Shown in pieces: positions 59,901 through 63,940 of a DNA stretch of 64,000 bases. The stretch is from positions 11,627,001 through 11,691,000 of the forward strand of contig CM063454.1 of assembly GCA_032191425.1 (NCBI GenBank), in the 5' to 3' direction. The number at the start of each line of letters is the position of its first letter. Position 1 is the stretch's first letter. The position numbers were made by a program, and so were the translations under genes. The DNA is from Lymantria dispar (taxonomy: Eukaryota > Arthropoda > Insecta > Lepidoptera > Erebidae). The notes below the pieces were generated by a model. The model did no database searches and was not told where the DNA came from. It saw nothing but the letters and a program-made list of their open reading frames with translations.

Positions 59901-60921
59901 GGTGAATTGTATTCGTACTCCGTCCCTACACGGAAAATTATTATATTACAATCTAGCTATCATTATGTACACATACCGATATACGCATAATAGTTCTTTT
60001 TGCGAGTCTGGGTGTTATTTATATAGATTAATTGTAGGCATATTTCTATGTCCAACAGTGTGTCGTTGGGCTAATGAATAAACGGATATATAAATATAAT
60101 GGACAAGAGCACTCTCGTGTGAAACCTTTCGAGACTAACTCACAGGGTGACGATTATGGTATTTTTATCCTTAAGCCTTTCCGAAGAGTAATTCTGAAAA
60201 GCCAAGACTAACATTGGGAATTGATTGGCCAATAGATGGATATCTCAAGACTGATTTGACTTGCCATGTAGTGCCGGAGTAAAAATACATTTCATCACCC
60301 CCTGTTTTACTCGTGAGTGTCGTATAAGACGACTAAGGGCTATAATATATATATATATATATATAAAAATATATATATATATATATATATATAACATCAA
60401 TGGAAGAGAAGGAAAACTTGACATGAAACCCTGTACCAACACGTCCGATCACCGTGGTATAGTATGTCAATTTTCCTCCTATTATTTAGAAGATACGAGG
60501 CCAACAGTTGGACGTGTATAAGCTGGAATGGTGATTTGACTTAAATACAAGACGCGAGACACTTGCAGACTCAGTCTTGGTCTTGCTCAAGTCTTGCAGA
60601 ACCAGTCTTGGTCTTGCAAAAATTTAGGAATCTTGGTCTTGGTCTCCGTCTCGCATTTCTCGCAAGACCAAGACCACAAGACCAAGACTTTTTTGGGCAA
60701 CACTAATTAAAAGAGGGGATGGTGAATTGTATTCTTACTCAATCACCACACGGCAAAGTGTAGGCTGGTAAATGTAATTCTTACTTATAATACTTATGGT
60801 TTATTATACAGGTATGAGCGCTGAAGACGAGTGGTACAACAAATCGCTATCCGCTCTACGAATGAACAGCGGTCACCATGCAAACCTAGCGGCCGCACCG
60901 ATGCTGCAATACCAGACCTAA
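30423..60921 (+). CDS. Prop1: Paired-class homeobox transcription factor, PROP1-like (5' end missing)
   Basis: Nuclear sequence-specific DNA-binding protein. Five exons (30423-30592, 31389-31496, 48187-48354, 50877-51018, 60812-60921) have canonical AG/GT borders and compatible phases (0, 0, 0, 1). Together they encode about 195 residues. A 60-residue homeodomain begins RRRHRTTFTQ and contains WFQNRRAKYRKQE, with Gln at homeodomain position 50 and Asn at 51, so paired-like Q50 type without a paired box in view. Introns interrupt the homeodomain after residues 10 and 46; the 46/47 intron is common in paired-class genes. Downstream are ALAPAVLPGCNGMMRNIQGY, a Met/Gly/Ser-rich stretch, and SAEDEWYNKSLSALR near the C terminus, which resembles the EDWY region of vertebrate PROP1. 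The first exon(s), which must end with one base of a split codon, were not located. Homeobox identity is very secure; the PROP1 orthology (fly CG32532) is from memory of the family. PHOX2 and PRRX types are the alternatives, but helix 3 (NEARIQ) and the KQEKQL extension fit PROP1 better. Confidence 0.85.
30593..31388 (+). other. Intron inside the homeodomain (after residue 10)
   Basis: 796 bp, the only intron without an obvious transposon. gtatgt donor and cacag acceptor. Confidence 0.8.
31389..31496 (+). CDS. Prop1: Prop1-like exon: homeodomain residues 11-46
   Basis: A 108-bp phase-0 exon encodes 36 residues, EQLAELEAAF through NEARIQ. It covers helix 1, helix 2 and the start of recognition helix 3. 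The acceptor is ttggcacag and the donor is gtttgt. The sequence joins the upstream and downstream exons without a gap in the 60-residue homeodomain alignment. Confidence 0.93.
31965..34508 (-). mobile_element. R1-like retrotransposon, 2.5-kb 5'-truncated insertion with perfect TSD
   Basis: A perfect 14-bp duplication (aatatcctggtatt at 31951-31964 and 34509-34522) frames 2544 bp. The T-run after 31964 is the reversed poly(A). The 5' end is truncated within the endonuclease domain, just before its SDHR motif. It lies in the intron between homeodomain residues 46 and 47. Confidence 0.95.
32267..34508 (-). pseudogene. R1-like ORF2 (endonuclease end, reverse transcriptase, C-terminal domain), inactivated
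   Basis: Minus-strand frame starts at SDHRYIRMEV (endonuclease C-terminal His motif) and runs through the RT: KEGRLVLLPKPG, YRPIVLLDDTGKLLE, FGFRRGRSTIAAL, then motif A as SLNIANAFNSL and motif C as CYANDTLVTA. Both catalytic Asp codons (33379-33381 and 33106-33108) read AAC (Asn) instead of GAC. An in-frame TGA lies at 33229-33231, just before GVPQGSVL. A frameshift near 32590 precedes PWDLEAEML, and an internal deletion joins HGVLSFRL to GRRRRNYLRLMPP, removing the CCHC knuckle. A short tandem repeat (VNARRDVNARRDV) is also present. Confidence 0.9.
34523..35200. other. Intronic AT-rich sequence
   Basis: Nothing recognised. Confidence 0.4.
35210..35480. promoter_or_regulatory. Candidate intronic regulatory block 1
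   Basis: Single-copy-looking, higher GC than the flanks, with no ORF and no repeat match (for example tctgtcgtcctcgaccgtat). Function inferred only from composition and position. Confidence 0.2.
35900..36260. promoter_or_regulatory. Candidate intronic regulatory block 2
   Basis: GC-rich island in an AT-rich intron (gaggatcgaggtacgacagg, cctccccgcgcgcctctcga) without repeat similarity or a credible ORF. Confidence 0.22.
36932..37146 (+). repeat. 'CTAGCAACCC..TTCGCATTTATAATATTAG' repeat, compact copy
   Basis: About 215 bp with both family ends. This is the compact form of the 3.3-kb element at 23.2 kb. Confidence 0.85.
37293..37616 (+). repeat. 'CTAGCAATCC..' repeat, near full length
   Basis: Same structure as 13102-13425, with four CAGA units. 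Confidence 0.85.
38140..38245 (+). repeat. 'CGACGTTTCGAAC..' repeat, fragment
   Basis: acggattttatcacgtttga and cgacgtttcgaacacttttc blocks shared with 51.1 kb. Confidence 0.55.
38280..38511 (+). repeat. SINE-like repeat, full length
   Basis: From ccgtgtgatgacgaagtaag to gacgtatatgagctaaaatg. Confidence 0.88.
38675..39592 (-). repeat. SINE-like repeat split by an R1-like insertion
   Basis: The tail half is 38675-38771 and the head half about 39408-39592. A second partial head (cttactccgtcaccacacac) is at the end. The cagacg motif flanks the insertion on both sides. Confidence 0.8.
38772..39406 (-). mobile_element. R1-like retrotransposon fragment with internal deletions
   Basis: Minus-strand ORF2 remnant (WDLEAEVLAELYRR, PVLMEWLERTHGVLSFRLVQ, CHHCDCDEDT) joined to a short 3' end. 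The frame is broken near WLPNGQ/SQLERP and the 3' untranslated region is shortened. Confidence 0.8.
39600..40004. other. Intronic AT-rich sequence
   Basis: Nothing recognised. Confidence 0.4.
40005..40965 (+). repeat. 'GCAGTAAC..TACTACTCAGACG' repeat split by a LINE fragment
   Basis: 40005-40036 and 40688-40965 align with the uninterrupted copy at about 58878-59200. The 9-bp duplication tggtagcaa (40028-40036 and 40688-40696) marks the insertion. Confidence 0.8.
40037..40687 (+). pseudogene. Non-LTR retrotransposon, C-terminal part of RT ORF and 3' end
   Basis: 5'-truncated insertion in frame from FVYLGSTFARDGKCESDIER through YGSESWVWQKKHESR, LSWFGHVERMNERRLTRRI and PYGKEA, stop near 40672. 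This is the thumb and C-terminal part of a LINE polymerase; palm motifs are absent. The clade is uncertain. Confidence 0.82.
40980..41330. other. Intronic non-coding sequence
   Basis: Nothing recognised. Confidence 0.35.
41331..41450 (+). repeat. Repeat with tRNA-like module (copy 3, diverged)
   Basis: aaaatagctcagttgggaaa followed by agagttcgattattgg, spaced like A and B boxes. The flanks differ from copies 1 and 2. Confidence 0.5.
41719..41923 (-). repeat. SINE-like repeat, diverged
   Basis: From catcatcatcattgctcaca to ccttactccgtcacgg. Confidence 0.75.
41958..42108 (+). repeat. SINE-like repeat, diverged 3' part
   Basis: ggaaaactcgaaataaaatc and a later cccgaatgacacatatgagc. Head-to-head with the preceding minus copy. 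Confidence 0.6.
42290..42410 (+). repeat. 'CGACGTTTCGAAC..' repeat, fragment
   Basis: gattgaccaacgtttcaaat and cagttta… blocks correspond to the 51.1-kb copy. Confidence 0.5.
42895..43496 (+). pseudogene. R1-like ORF2 fragment with large internal deletion
   Basis: Reads from the palm/thumb (KYLGLELYRHCRFREHFHSL) through NRPSKVSLVASRVMTVRAIR to AAYLLAGT, jumps to the tail domain (WDAIVAFCEAVVSRREY) and ends LMPP. A short 3' end and A(7) close the copy. The deletion removes the zinc-knuckle segment, as in the 32-kb copy but with other borders. Confidence 0.82.
43540..43770 (-). CDS. Unrecognised small ORF, possibly part of a nested gene or gene fragment
   Basis: ATG-initiated 76-codon minus-strand frame, MSTDFLLQLQVERHELQGFL onward. 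It has balanced codon use and heptad-like Leu spacing, unlike chance frames here. A plausible donor (gttaagta) follows codon 46, which could make it a first exon. It lies between an R1-like 3' end and a tRNA-like repeat, inside an intron of the homeobox gene on the opposite strand. I do not recognise it; chance cannot be excluded. Confidence 0.3.
   Translation of the reverse strand: MSTDFLLQLQVERHELQGFLLSFMMGDLLDVKLKKLVNDKYNFALTVKYIILKLKHMLTSQVSATINSELRLFDLY
43797..44300 (+). repeat. Interspersed repeat containing a tRNA-like module (copy 2)
   Basis: Long similarity to 10255-10715, including acgatagctcagttggga (A-box-like, about 44083-44100) and gtcggatcgaatctcggtg (B-box-like). Its left part has a 17-bp period AT tandem repeat (atatatattatatacat, three units, about 43818-43870). 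Confidence 0.7.
44317..44541 (+). repeat. SINE-like repeat, left arm of an inverted pair
   Basis: From ccttgtggagatggagtgaa to catatatgagctgtg, facing a minus copy tail to tail. Confidence 0.85.
44546..44797 (-). repeat. SINE-like repeat, right arm of an inverted pair
   Basis: Full length, from catcatcatcatcatcattt to actccgtcaccacacgg, with a small internal duplication cgtcgtcacgacgtc. Confidence 0.88.
45010..45180 (+). CDS. Unrecognised short open frame with coding-like composition
   Basis: Open without ATG from 45010 to TAG at 45178-45180. The last ~46 codons begin YKVRGRTIGEYQKVASRLTA and are GC-richer and Lys/Arg-rich. A possible acceptor (aatttttag) ends at 45023. It could be an exon of a nested gene, a processed-gene fragment or the tail of a retroelement. 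Not recognised. Confidence 0.2.
   Translation, partial: TIIFSNYIILYKVRGRTIGEYQKVASRLTAKAWSKHTRKPNLEYHKTQECRAAAGF
45480..45680. promoter_or_regulatory. Candidate intronic regulatory block with TAATC repeats
   Basis: GC-rich single-copy-looking block containing ctctaatcagctctaatcac (two TAATC sites 11 bp apart) and cagattagg (the same core inverted). These match bicoid/Otx-type homeodomain cores. Inference only. Confidence 0.25.
45690..46105. other. Intronic AT-rich sequence
   Basis: Nothing recognised. Confidence 0.35.
46108..46304 (-). repeat. 'CTAGCAACCC..' repeat, compact minus copy
   Basis: Starts actaatattataaatgcgaa and ends gcgaggatggattgctagta, the reverse of the compact copy at 36.9 kb. 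Confidence 0.85.
46383..46601 (-). repeat. SINE-like repeat
   Basis: From tcaccatatcagctcataga to cttactccgtcaacacatgg. Confidence 0.82.
46610..47245. other. Intronic sequence before the duplicated exon fragment
   Basis: AT-rich with no recognised repeat or credible ORF. Confidence 0.35.
47246..47397 (+). pseudogene. Duplicated 3' splice site and partial homeodomain exon, ending in a new stop
   Basis: 47246-47390 repeats 48107-48251 with only two visible substitutions over 145 bp. The copy carries the branch/pyrimidine tract, the acceptor cttgttag (to 47325) and codons 47-60 of the homeodomain, beginning at 47326. After GC of the twenty-second codon the sequence diverges, adds Leu, and reaches TAG at 47395-47397. 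Splicing from the exon ending at 31496 would keep phase 0 and give a full homeodomain followed by KQLQKALAL and a stop. It may be a decoy acceptor, a functional alternative last exon, or be ignored by the spliceosome; sequence alone cannot tell. A variant poly(A) hexamer ATTAAA occurs at 47600-47605. Confidence 0.85.
47391..48106. mobile_element. Transposon-derived segment between the exon duplicates
   Basis: 47393-48003 matches 51711-52351, the 3' flank and stop region of the DD41D transposon copy, with only scattered differences and a short deletion near 47952. The transposase ORF is absent. 47669-47681 (cagtagttgacca) and about 48006-48018 are inverted repeats, so part of it may be a short non-autonomous derivative. 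It supplies the stop codon to the duplicated exon. Confidence 0.7.
48187..48354 (+). CDS. Prop1: Prop1-like exon: homeodomain residues 47-60 and following conserved region
   Basis: A 168-bp phase-0 exon (56 codons) has acceptor cttgttag and donor gtaaaa. It encodes VWFQNRRAKYRKQE, the DNA-contacting half of helix 3, then KQLQKALAPAVLPGCNGMM and a Tyr/Pro-rich stretch ending NRYPQ. Its first 65 bp and the 80 bp upstream exist as a near-identical second copy 861 bp upstream. Confidence 0.93.
48385..48490 (-). repeat. SINE-like repeat, degenerate fragment
   Basis: cttatttcgagttttgcttc with a following ttgcagtcatattacccgtt resembles the central block of the family. It sits 30 bp after an exon of the homeobox gene. 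Confidence 0.5.
48768..48940 (-). mobile_element. R1-like 3' terminal fragment
   Basis: T(13) then the GC-rich 3' end (cactccgtccggggcgacac…) in reverse, followed by a short stretch of ORF2 (ctccagccggactgcccgtt). An internal deletion joins the two. Confidence 0.8.
49451..49698 (+). repeat. SINE-like repeat, full length
   Basis: From ccgtatggtgacggagtaag to gctgaaattatgatgataat. The preceding bases repeat the 5' end in short form (tgtgtggtaacggagtt). Confidence 0.85.
50011..50236 (-). repeat. SINE-like repeat
   Basis: From aatcatcatctcgatttatg to ctccatcaccacgcgg. Confidence 0.8.
50460..50705. promoter_or_regulatory. Candidate intronic regulatory block 3
   Basis: Single-copy-looking sequence between SINE copies, 170-410 bp upstream of an exon, with repeated ATTA-type cores (ccattaacgaaagtgttaat, gcgattaac). 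Function inferred only. Confidence 0.2.
50716..50812 (-). repeat. SINE-like repeat, tail half
   Basis: From tatcatcatcaactcggttc to ccacgctggtcaaatgtg. Confidence 0.8.
50877..51018 (+). CDS. Prop1: Prop1-like exon: central C-terminal region
   Basis: A 142-bp exon has acceptor ttttgtttag and donor gtaaat, entering in phase 0 and leaving in phase 1. It encodes HHGSYEELQKDIFSLSQMGG and then a Met/Gly/Ser-rich stretch ending RQDTM plus the first base of a Gly codon, which is completed by GT at the start of the last exon. A partial SINE-like repeat ends about 65 bp upstream. Confidence 0.88.
51030..51500 (+). repeat. 'CGACGTTTCGAAC..' repeat, uninterrupted copy
   Basis: Includes gcccgacgtttcgaacactt, gtgtctcacgtccaacaagt and the terminal ggatcggaacgcggccacac. 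It serves as the reference for the copy split at 22.9-26.7 kb. Confidence 0.75.
51711..53345 (-). mobile_element. DD41D mariner/Tc1-superfamily transposon with flanking repeat
   Basis: The transposase gene lies on the minus strand with its 3' flank at 51711-52341. That flank recurs at 47.4-48.0 kb and partly at the start of the window. The 5' (right) border was not resolved, and no clear inverted repeat was seen beyond 53310. Confidence 0.65.
52342..53310 (-). CDS. Transposase, mariner/Tc1 superfamily, DD41D-type
   Basis: Intact ATG-initiated ORF of 322 codons. The N-terminal half is a bipartite helix-turn-helix DNA-binding region (about residues 1-110). The DDE/D catalytic core shows WTDES (Asp152), HDGAPAHF (Asp242) and TPLDFFLWG (Asp284). 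The last two are separated by 41 residues, so DD41D rather than the DD34D of mariner or DD34E of Tc1. Length is near normal for the superfamily and no internal stop is present. It would cut and paste its own element at TA sites. It lies in an intron of the homeobox gene, on the opposite strand. Confidence 0.88.
   Translation of the reverse strand: MSFRYTNVQYTEMVRILARCDDNVALACRTFNARYGTSVDRRTMLSATQRLRDHGTFRSNTAIDRGDNMRTHTRLQNEILDYFDKNPHSSTREVAPRFGCSHMYIWRTLRGDGEHPFHLRRCQELTPSDYLPRLEFCRWLLQNWQRNIIWTDESTFTRVGMYNQHNTHLWMHKNPHACRVDSFQHRFSINVWAGMIGTHILGPVFLQRLTGGSYLLFLRETLPSLLEDIPLVNLQELFYQHDGAPAHFTWSVRQHLHAEYGERWIGRGGPAQWAPRSADLTPLDFFLWGRIKSLVYNTETTSAEELKNKIITAFEKVKSDTY
53350..53855. other. Intronic sequence right of the transposase gene
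   Basis: May include the transposon's unresolved end. Otherwise nothing recognised. Confidence 0.35.
53858..53925. repeat. Palindrome around a (TA)n core
   Basis: The arms ttatgttacatgttgtatat and its reverse complement flank a TA run. Near-perfect hairpin of about 68 bp. Confidence 0.9.
53965..53998. repeat. Short perfect palindrome
   Basis: Arms aaacatattatgag and ctcataatatgttt with a 6-base spacer, 40 bp after the previous hairpin. Confidence 0.9.
54001..54835. other. Intronic sequence
   Basis: 54360-54560 is higher in GC and non-repetitive and may be regulatory. Nothing else recognised. Confidence 0.3.
54837..55070 (-). repeat. SINE-like repeat, full length
   Basis: From aatcatcatcacagctcatc to cttattctgtcaccacacgg. 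Confidence 0.85.
55400..56467 (+). mobile_element. RTE-like non-LTR retrotransposon, 5'-truncated
   Basis: Begins inside RT motif A and runs to a TGATGA-rich 3' tail (ggcaataggctgaaatgatg). Target duplication aagagac… on both sides. Confidence 0.85.
55403..56410 (+). pseudogene. RTE-like reverse transcriptase, palm to C terminus
   Basis: Open from FDSVETWAVLQSLQ (motif A with its Asp) through the motif B region QKDVIQGDVISPKLFTTAL and motif C QFADDIVVMGE to YLGQTVQLG, VLPVMTYGMETWSL, and WQWAGHIARRTDNRWG, stop at 56408-56410. The GVT ending replaces the family's EAYVQQW-type C terminus, which is present in another frame just downstream; a 1-base shift is likely. There is no start and no endonuclease because of 5' truncation. 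Confidence 0.85.
56840..57070 (+). repeat. SINE-like repeat, left arm of an inverted pair
   Basis: From cgtatggtgacggagtgaga to gcgctacaataatgacgatt. Confidence 0.85.
57107..57339 (-). repeat. SINE-like repeat, right arm of an inverted pair
   Basis: From atcatcatcatcgcagccca to cttacttcgtcaccattc. Well conserved. Confidence 0.88.
57340..57598 (-). repeat. Chimeric SINE-like repeat with a different tail
   Basis: The head region (tagtcgtcttttacgacacc and ccgctaccacacagcac) matches the SINE-like family. The tail (catcatcttgctcttatccc, ttacttggggtcgacg) is unrelated to the usual tail, so a sister family or template-switch product. Confidence 0.65.
57690..57760 (-). repeat. SINE-like repeat, tail fragment
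   Basis: tcatcattatcatcaccactcatata and ttgggcgcgagtctcc. Confidence 0.5.
57830..58260. promoter_or_regulatory. Candidate intronic regulatory block 4
   Basis: Single-copy-looking and relatively GC-rich (ggccgcgacgcgataaacca, ctttggcgggcatcctcgcg) inside an AT-rich intron, with no ORF. Function inferred only. Confidence 0.22.
58878..59200 (+). repeat. 'GCAGTAAC..TACTACTCAGACG' repeat, uninterrupted copy
   Basis: From tttttttattgccaacggtg through cacctgatggtaagtgttgc to ctactactcagacgtcgatt and cccgcggctgtagacag. Reference for the split copy at 40.0-40.97 kb. Confidence 0.75.
59236..59420 (-). repeat. SINE-like repeat, head incomplete
   Basis: atcgctatcatctaagcttata to gcttagtcgttttctgagtg. 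Confidence 0.65.
59654..59933 (-). repeat. SINE-like repeat with internal duplication
   Basis: Full-length minus copy in which tactataccaagctggtcag is repeated near 59850-59870 within the head half. Confidence 0.8.
60264..60533 (+). repeat. SINE-like repeat with internal (AT)n expansion
   Basis: The usual ataatatgcatat segment is replaced by about 55 bp of AT repeat (60340-60393). The rest follows the consensus. Confidence 0.82.
60541..60706 (-). repeat. CTTGGTCTTG-rich repeat fragment
   Basis: At least eight cttggtcttg/caagaccaag units in both orientations, ending acttttttgggcaacact. The look is that of a MITE end built of subterminal repeats. Lies 105 bp upstream of the last coding exon. 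Confidence 0.6.
60709..60754 (-). repeat. SINE-like repeat, head fragment
   Basis: ggtgaattgtattcttactc and aatcaccacacgg, ending about 57 bp before the last exon. Confidence 0.7.
60812..60921 (+). CDS. Prop1: Prop1-like last coding exon with terminal EDEWY motif
   Basis: Acceptor tattatacag precedes 60812. The exon completes a Gly codon and encodes MSAEDEWYNKSLSALRMNSG followed by HHANLAAAPMLQYQT, then TAA at 60919-60921. The EDEWY motif matches the conserved C terminus of the PROP1 type. The frame stays open for 19 protein-like codons after the TAA, to a TAG at 60979-60981. Confidence 0.88.
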
Positions 60922-60981
60922 TCGTTGCTGCACGGCGCTGACTATTCGCCGGCGCCGGCGCATGACTACGCACCGCCGTAG
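60922..60981 (+). other. In-frame protein-like extension after the Prop1-like stop
   Basis: After TAA the same frame reads SLLHGADYSPAPAHDYAPP and then TAG at 60979-60981. Codon use is GC-rich and coding-like, unlike the AT-rich DNA that follows. It may be readthrough sequence, a former C terminus cut off by a nonsense mutation, or coincidence. Confidence 0.45.
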
Positions 60982-61590
60982 TCGTCGCGCAATGCATTAC
61001 AAATATAGCGGCATGTGGAAACGATACACAAAATGGTTCATCTGACTCTTATACGTTTCATTGACATTATAAAAGATTTATAATATCGTATATAAATAGT
61101 TGTGTGTATATAGATAATTAAGAACTGCATTTTCAGTAATTTTTAATTAAAATCAATCAAGTTTTCACAATTATAAGTTTATACTAGATCTTTTTAATAC
61201 AAGTCTTGTCTTTAAATGGCTAAATATGGATGTCTAATAAGATTTTTGTACGTAAACTACAATTTTAAGTTCACTGATACTTGATTTCACCAACTACACC
61301 TATATTTTAGGTAACAGACAATTAAATTTAAACACAATCTTGTTGAATGTTCTTGATATATTAATCTTCACTGATTCCATGTATCCTATTACCTAAAGTA
61401 AAGTGATTCTTAAGTTTGTTGTGTTACCTTAATTTGGTGTCGTTGGTAAAAACGGGTGTTAGTCTTTTTTAATGTGTGGTTTGAGAAATAATTCTTATCA
61501 CACTTGATATAAATATTAATGTTAAAAATCATGCATATGTAGATAATCCGGCCTTGAAGGTTTACCTTCTTTATTATGATACCTGTTATC
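60982..61590 (+). other. Probable 3' untranslated region of the Prop1-like gene
   Basis: AT-rich sequence with no long open frame and no recognisable repeat. No AATAAA was seen here; the first one noticed downstream lies near 62209, beyond two SINE-like copies. The transcript end is therefore unknown. Confidence 0.35.
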
Positions 61591-61594
61591 ACAT

Positions 61595-61828
61595 CTCATC
61601 ATCGCTCCTATATGTCCTACTACTAGGCTTAAGCCTCCTCTATAATAGGCGAGCAATTAACCTATTAAACAGCGCCAGTCAAACGAATTGGTACATTGAT
61701 AGGGTTTTATTTAAAGTATTCCTTCTTTTGAACAGATGTTTTATACATATTATATCCGTTAGTCATATTTTACGTCACCCACGGGCAAGGAAGGGAGGAA
61801 TTGTATTCTTACTCCACCACTACACGAA
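61595..61828 (-). repeat. SINE-like repeat, full length
   Basis: From tctcatcatcgctcctatat to cttactccaccactacacg. Confidence 0.82.
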
Positions 61829-62000
61829 ATATACTAAATGATACAACTTACGATCCCTTTCTCTAAAAATCTTTTTTTTTTTAATGACATATAGGGTACA
61901 TGTTAATTCAAGCTTAAAAATTATCACCATTCGAAATTTCAGGTAGAATTTTTTATGAAAAAGCTGCTTAAATACATACCACTCAGAAATACCTACGTTT

Positions 62001-62190
62001 GATCCTTTACGTCCCATTCCTGAGTTCGAACCACCATCACAATGAGAAGGAAATTTACCTACTACACCACGCTGGTCTGACGGGTTAGGTTATATTTTGA
62101 GTTTTCCATCTCTTGCATAGATGCTGTATGCATATTATAATCCATTAACCATCTTTCATGACCACATCCGACCACATCCATTACCACACG
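62001..62190 (-). repeat. SINE-like repeat, diverged
   Basis: gatcctttacgtcccattcc to attaccacacg. Confidence 0.65.
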
Positions 62191-62274
62191 TATACATTTA
62201 TTATGATTCAATAAAAAGCTACAATTTAATTTGGAAGAAACCTTATAACATCAAGGCATATGGTCATACATATA

Positions 62275-62924
62275 CAGTAAAACCCGTTTAAGATGATTTC
62301 GCAGGGACCTGACCAAAAACGCGTCTTAGGCGGGAAAGCGTATTATGCGGGGAAGGGAAAAAAACGTGCCATTATTATTTATTATACTCTATTATTATTT
62401 TGAATACCTACAAAATCTGGATCTACTATTGAATACTACCTATTGAATTTAACATTTAAAAATTACCTAAAATAAAATGTTGTTCATTATTATTACGTTA
62501 CTTAAAGTAATCTCTTATTTTAGTTTGATAAAAAGATTTTGAGGCATTAACAATTACTAGATTTTCAACGTAATTTAATTTTCGCAGTGCGTCTTCGCTT
62601 TGATTCAAAGAAGGTACATAGCGTCTTAAATCATTAACTGCTGATAATGCCTGGGCGTGTAACAAAATCGGAGTTGACTCATCTTCTTCTTGGTCATTAT
62701 CACTTAGAGTCGCTCGACAGTCGTCACTTCGTCAGTCGCTGGCCGCTGCCGCAAGGGATAATATGTGTATTTGAGTGGCACGTGTTGGCGTATTAAACGG
62801 GAACGAATCGTATTAAGCGTTAAGAAATATATGAAAACATGTCTTAAGTTGCTGGGACTGACGCAAAATGGCGTATTGTGCGGAAAATCGTATTAAACGT
62901 GATCGTATTAAACGAGTTCTACTG
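62275..62924 (-). mobile_element. pogo/Tigger-like DNA element, internally deleted
   Basis: Starts CAGTAAAACCCGTTTAAGA and ends with the matching inverted TTAAACGAGTTCTACTG, flanked by TA on both sides (62273-62274, 62925-62926), as for pogo-type elements. About 650 bp. It retains the C-terminal codons of a transposase. Confidence 0.8.
62498..62720 (-). pseudogene. pogo/Tigger-like transposase, C-terminal remnant
   Basis: The minus strand reads an acidic stretch (DNDQEEDES) followed by LRRYVPSLNQSEDALRKLNY and ends DYFK then TAA at 62498-62500. The acidic linker plus the terminal Leu-rich helix is usual for jerky/Tigger-type proteins. No catalytic core remains. Confidence 0.6.
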
Positions 62925-62926
62925 TA

Positions 62927-63650
62927 TTTCTCTAAGGCTATTGTGTATTTTCTATTGAGTAGATCATGAAACTGGTGCAACGTGATTTAAATTGATATAA
63001 ACGGACGCGTGATTACGTGTTTATATACTATAAATAGGTACAAATAGTGTTTTAATTTATTATGTGAATTTTATTTCAAAATAATGCGTAAATTATGTAT
63101 TCTAGTCATATTGTACAGACTTTTTAATCTTTAAGTAAAATAATTCTTAAGTGTTGTATTAATTCAGAGAAATATCTGAATCTTTGATAGCTCTGTAAAA
63201 AAAAACGTAACGAAAACAAGTGTGCTGTAAAGACATTAATTGATCGTTTATCATTTTAGTTTAGTGTTTATAAAAAAAATATAAAATAATGAAAGCGAAA
63301 AGAGCGTATATCTCATTTTTCGCGGATACCTCAATACTAGAGAAAGCTAGTCCCACTGCATCTAATACAGTGTTTACCCGCAATACTTTTCGTCATACAA
63401 AAAGTTGCTGATCAAAATTTCAGAGCCTTAACCGTGAGAAGTTTTGCTCCAAAATATATGAGGTACATCTTACATTGTTTGTAGTCTTTTATCCCATTGT
63501 AATTATGATTTTTACTGTAAATGGTAGAAACGTAGCTTCCTTTTAACAGTGCCACAGTGGAGTAAAAAAAATACAGAATCGTAATATACCTACTTCAATT
63601 TATAAAAATCAATAAAATTGAAGTATCGGTTTGTAATGTCAAAAATAATA
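62927..63650. other. AT-rich non-coding stretch
   Basis: Nothing recognised. Confidence 0.4.
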
Positions 63651-63654
63651 GATT

Positions 63655-63940
63655 TTTTTTTCATGCTCAGACGGTTATTTACACGATAGTAATGCCAAAG
63701 GCAGTTTAATTTTTTTGTTTGTCTATTTGTTCCAGGTAGGTAATATTCAAAACGGCTGAACCGATTTTGAGAATTTTACTAGACTATTTGACTGGACCAT
63801 TATTAACTTAGACTATTTTTCATCTCAGAAAAACTCTATAAAATGTTATTGGGAATCAATCCTGAGGCGTCATGGGCTGCAGTCGCGTACGGTGATATCT
63901 TAAGCGAAATAAAACCAAAGCGATGGCAGGTCGTAGTAAT
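63655..63940 (-). repeat. 'CTAGCAACCC..' repeat, diverged minus copy
   Basis: tttttcatgctcagacggtt and aaacggctgaaccgattttg are reverse matches to the 37.3-kb copy. The end near 63900 (cttaagcgaaataaaaccaa) corresponds to the family's opposite end. Confidence 0.6.
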
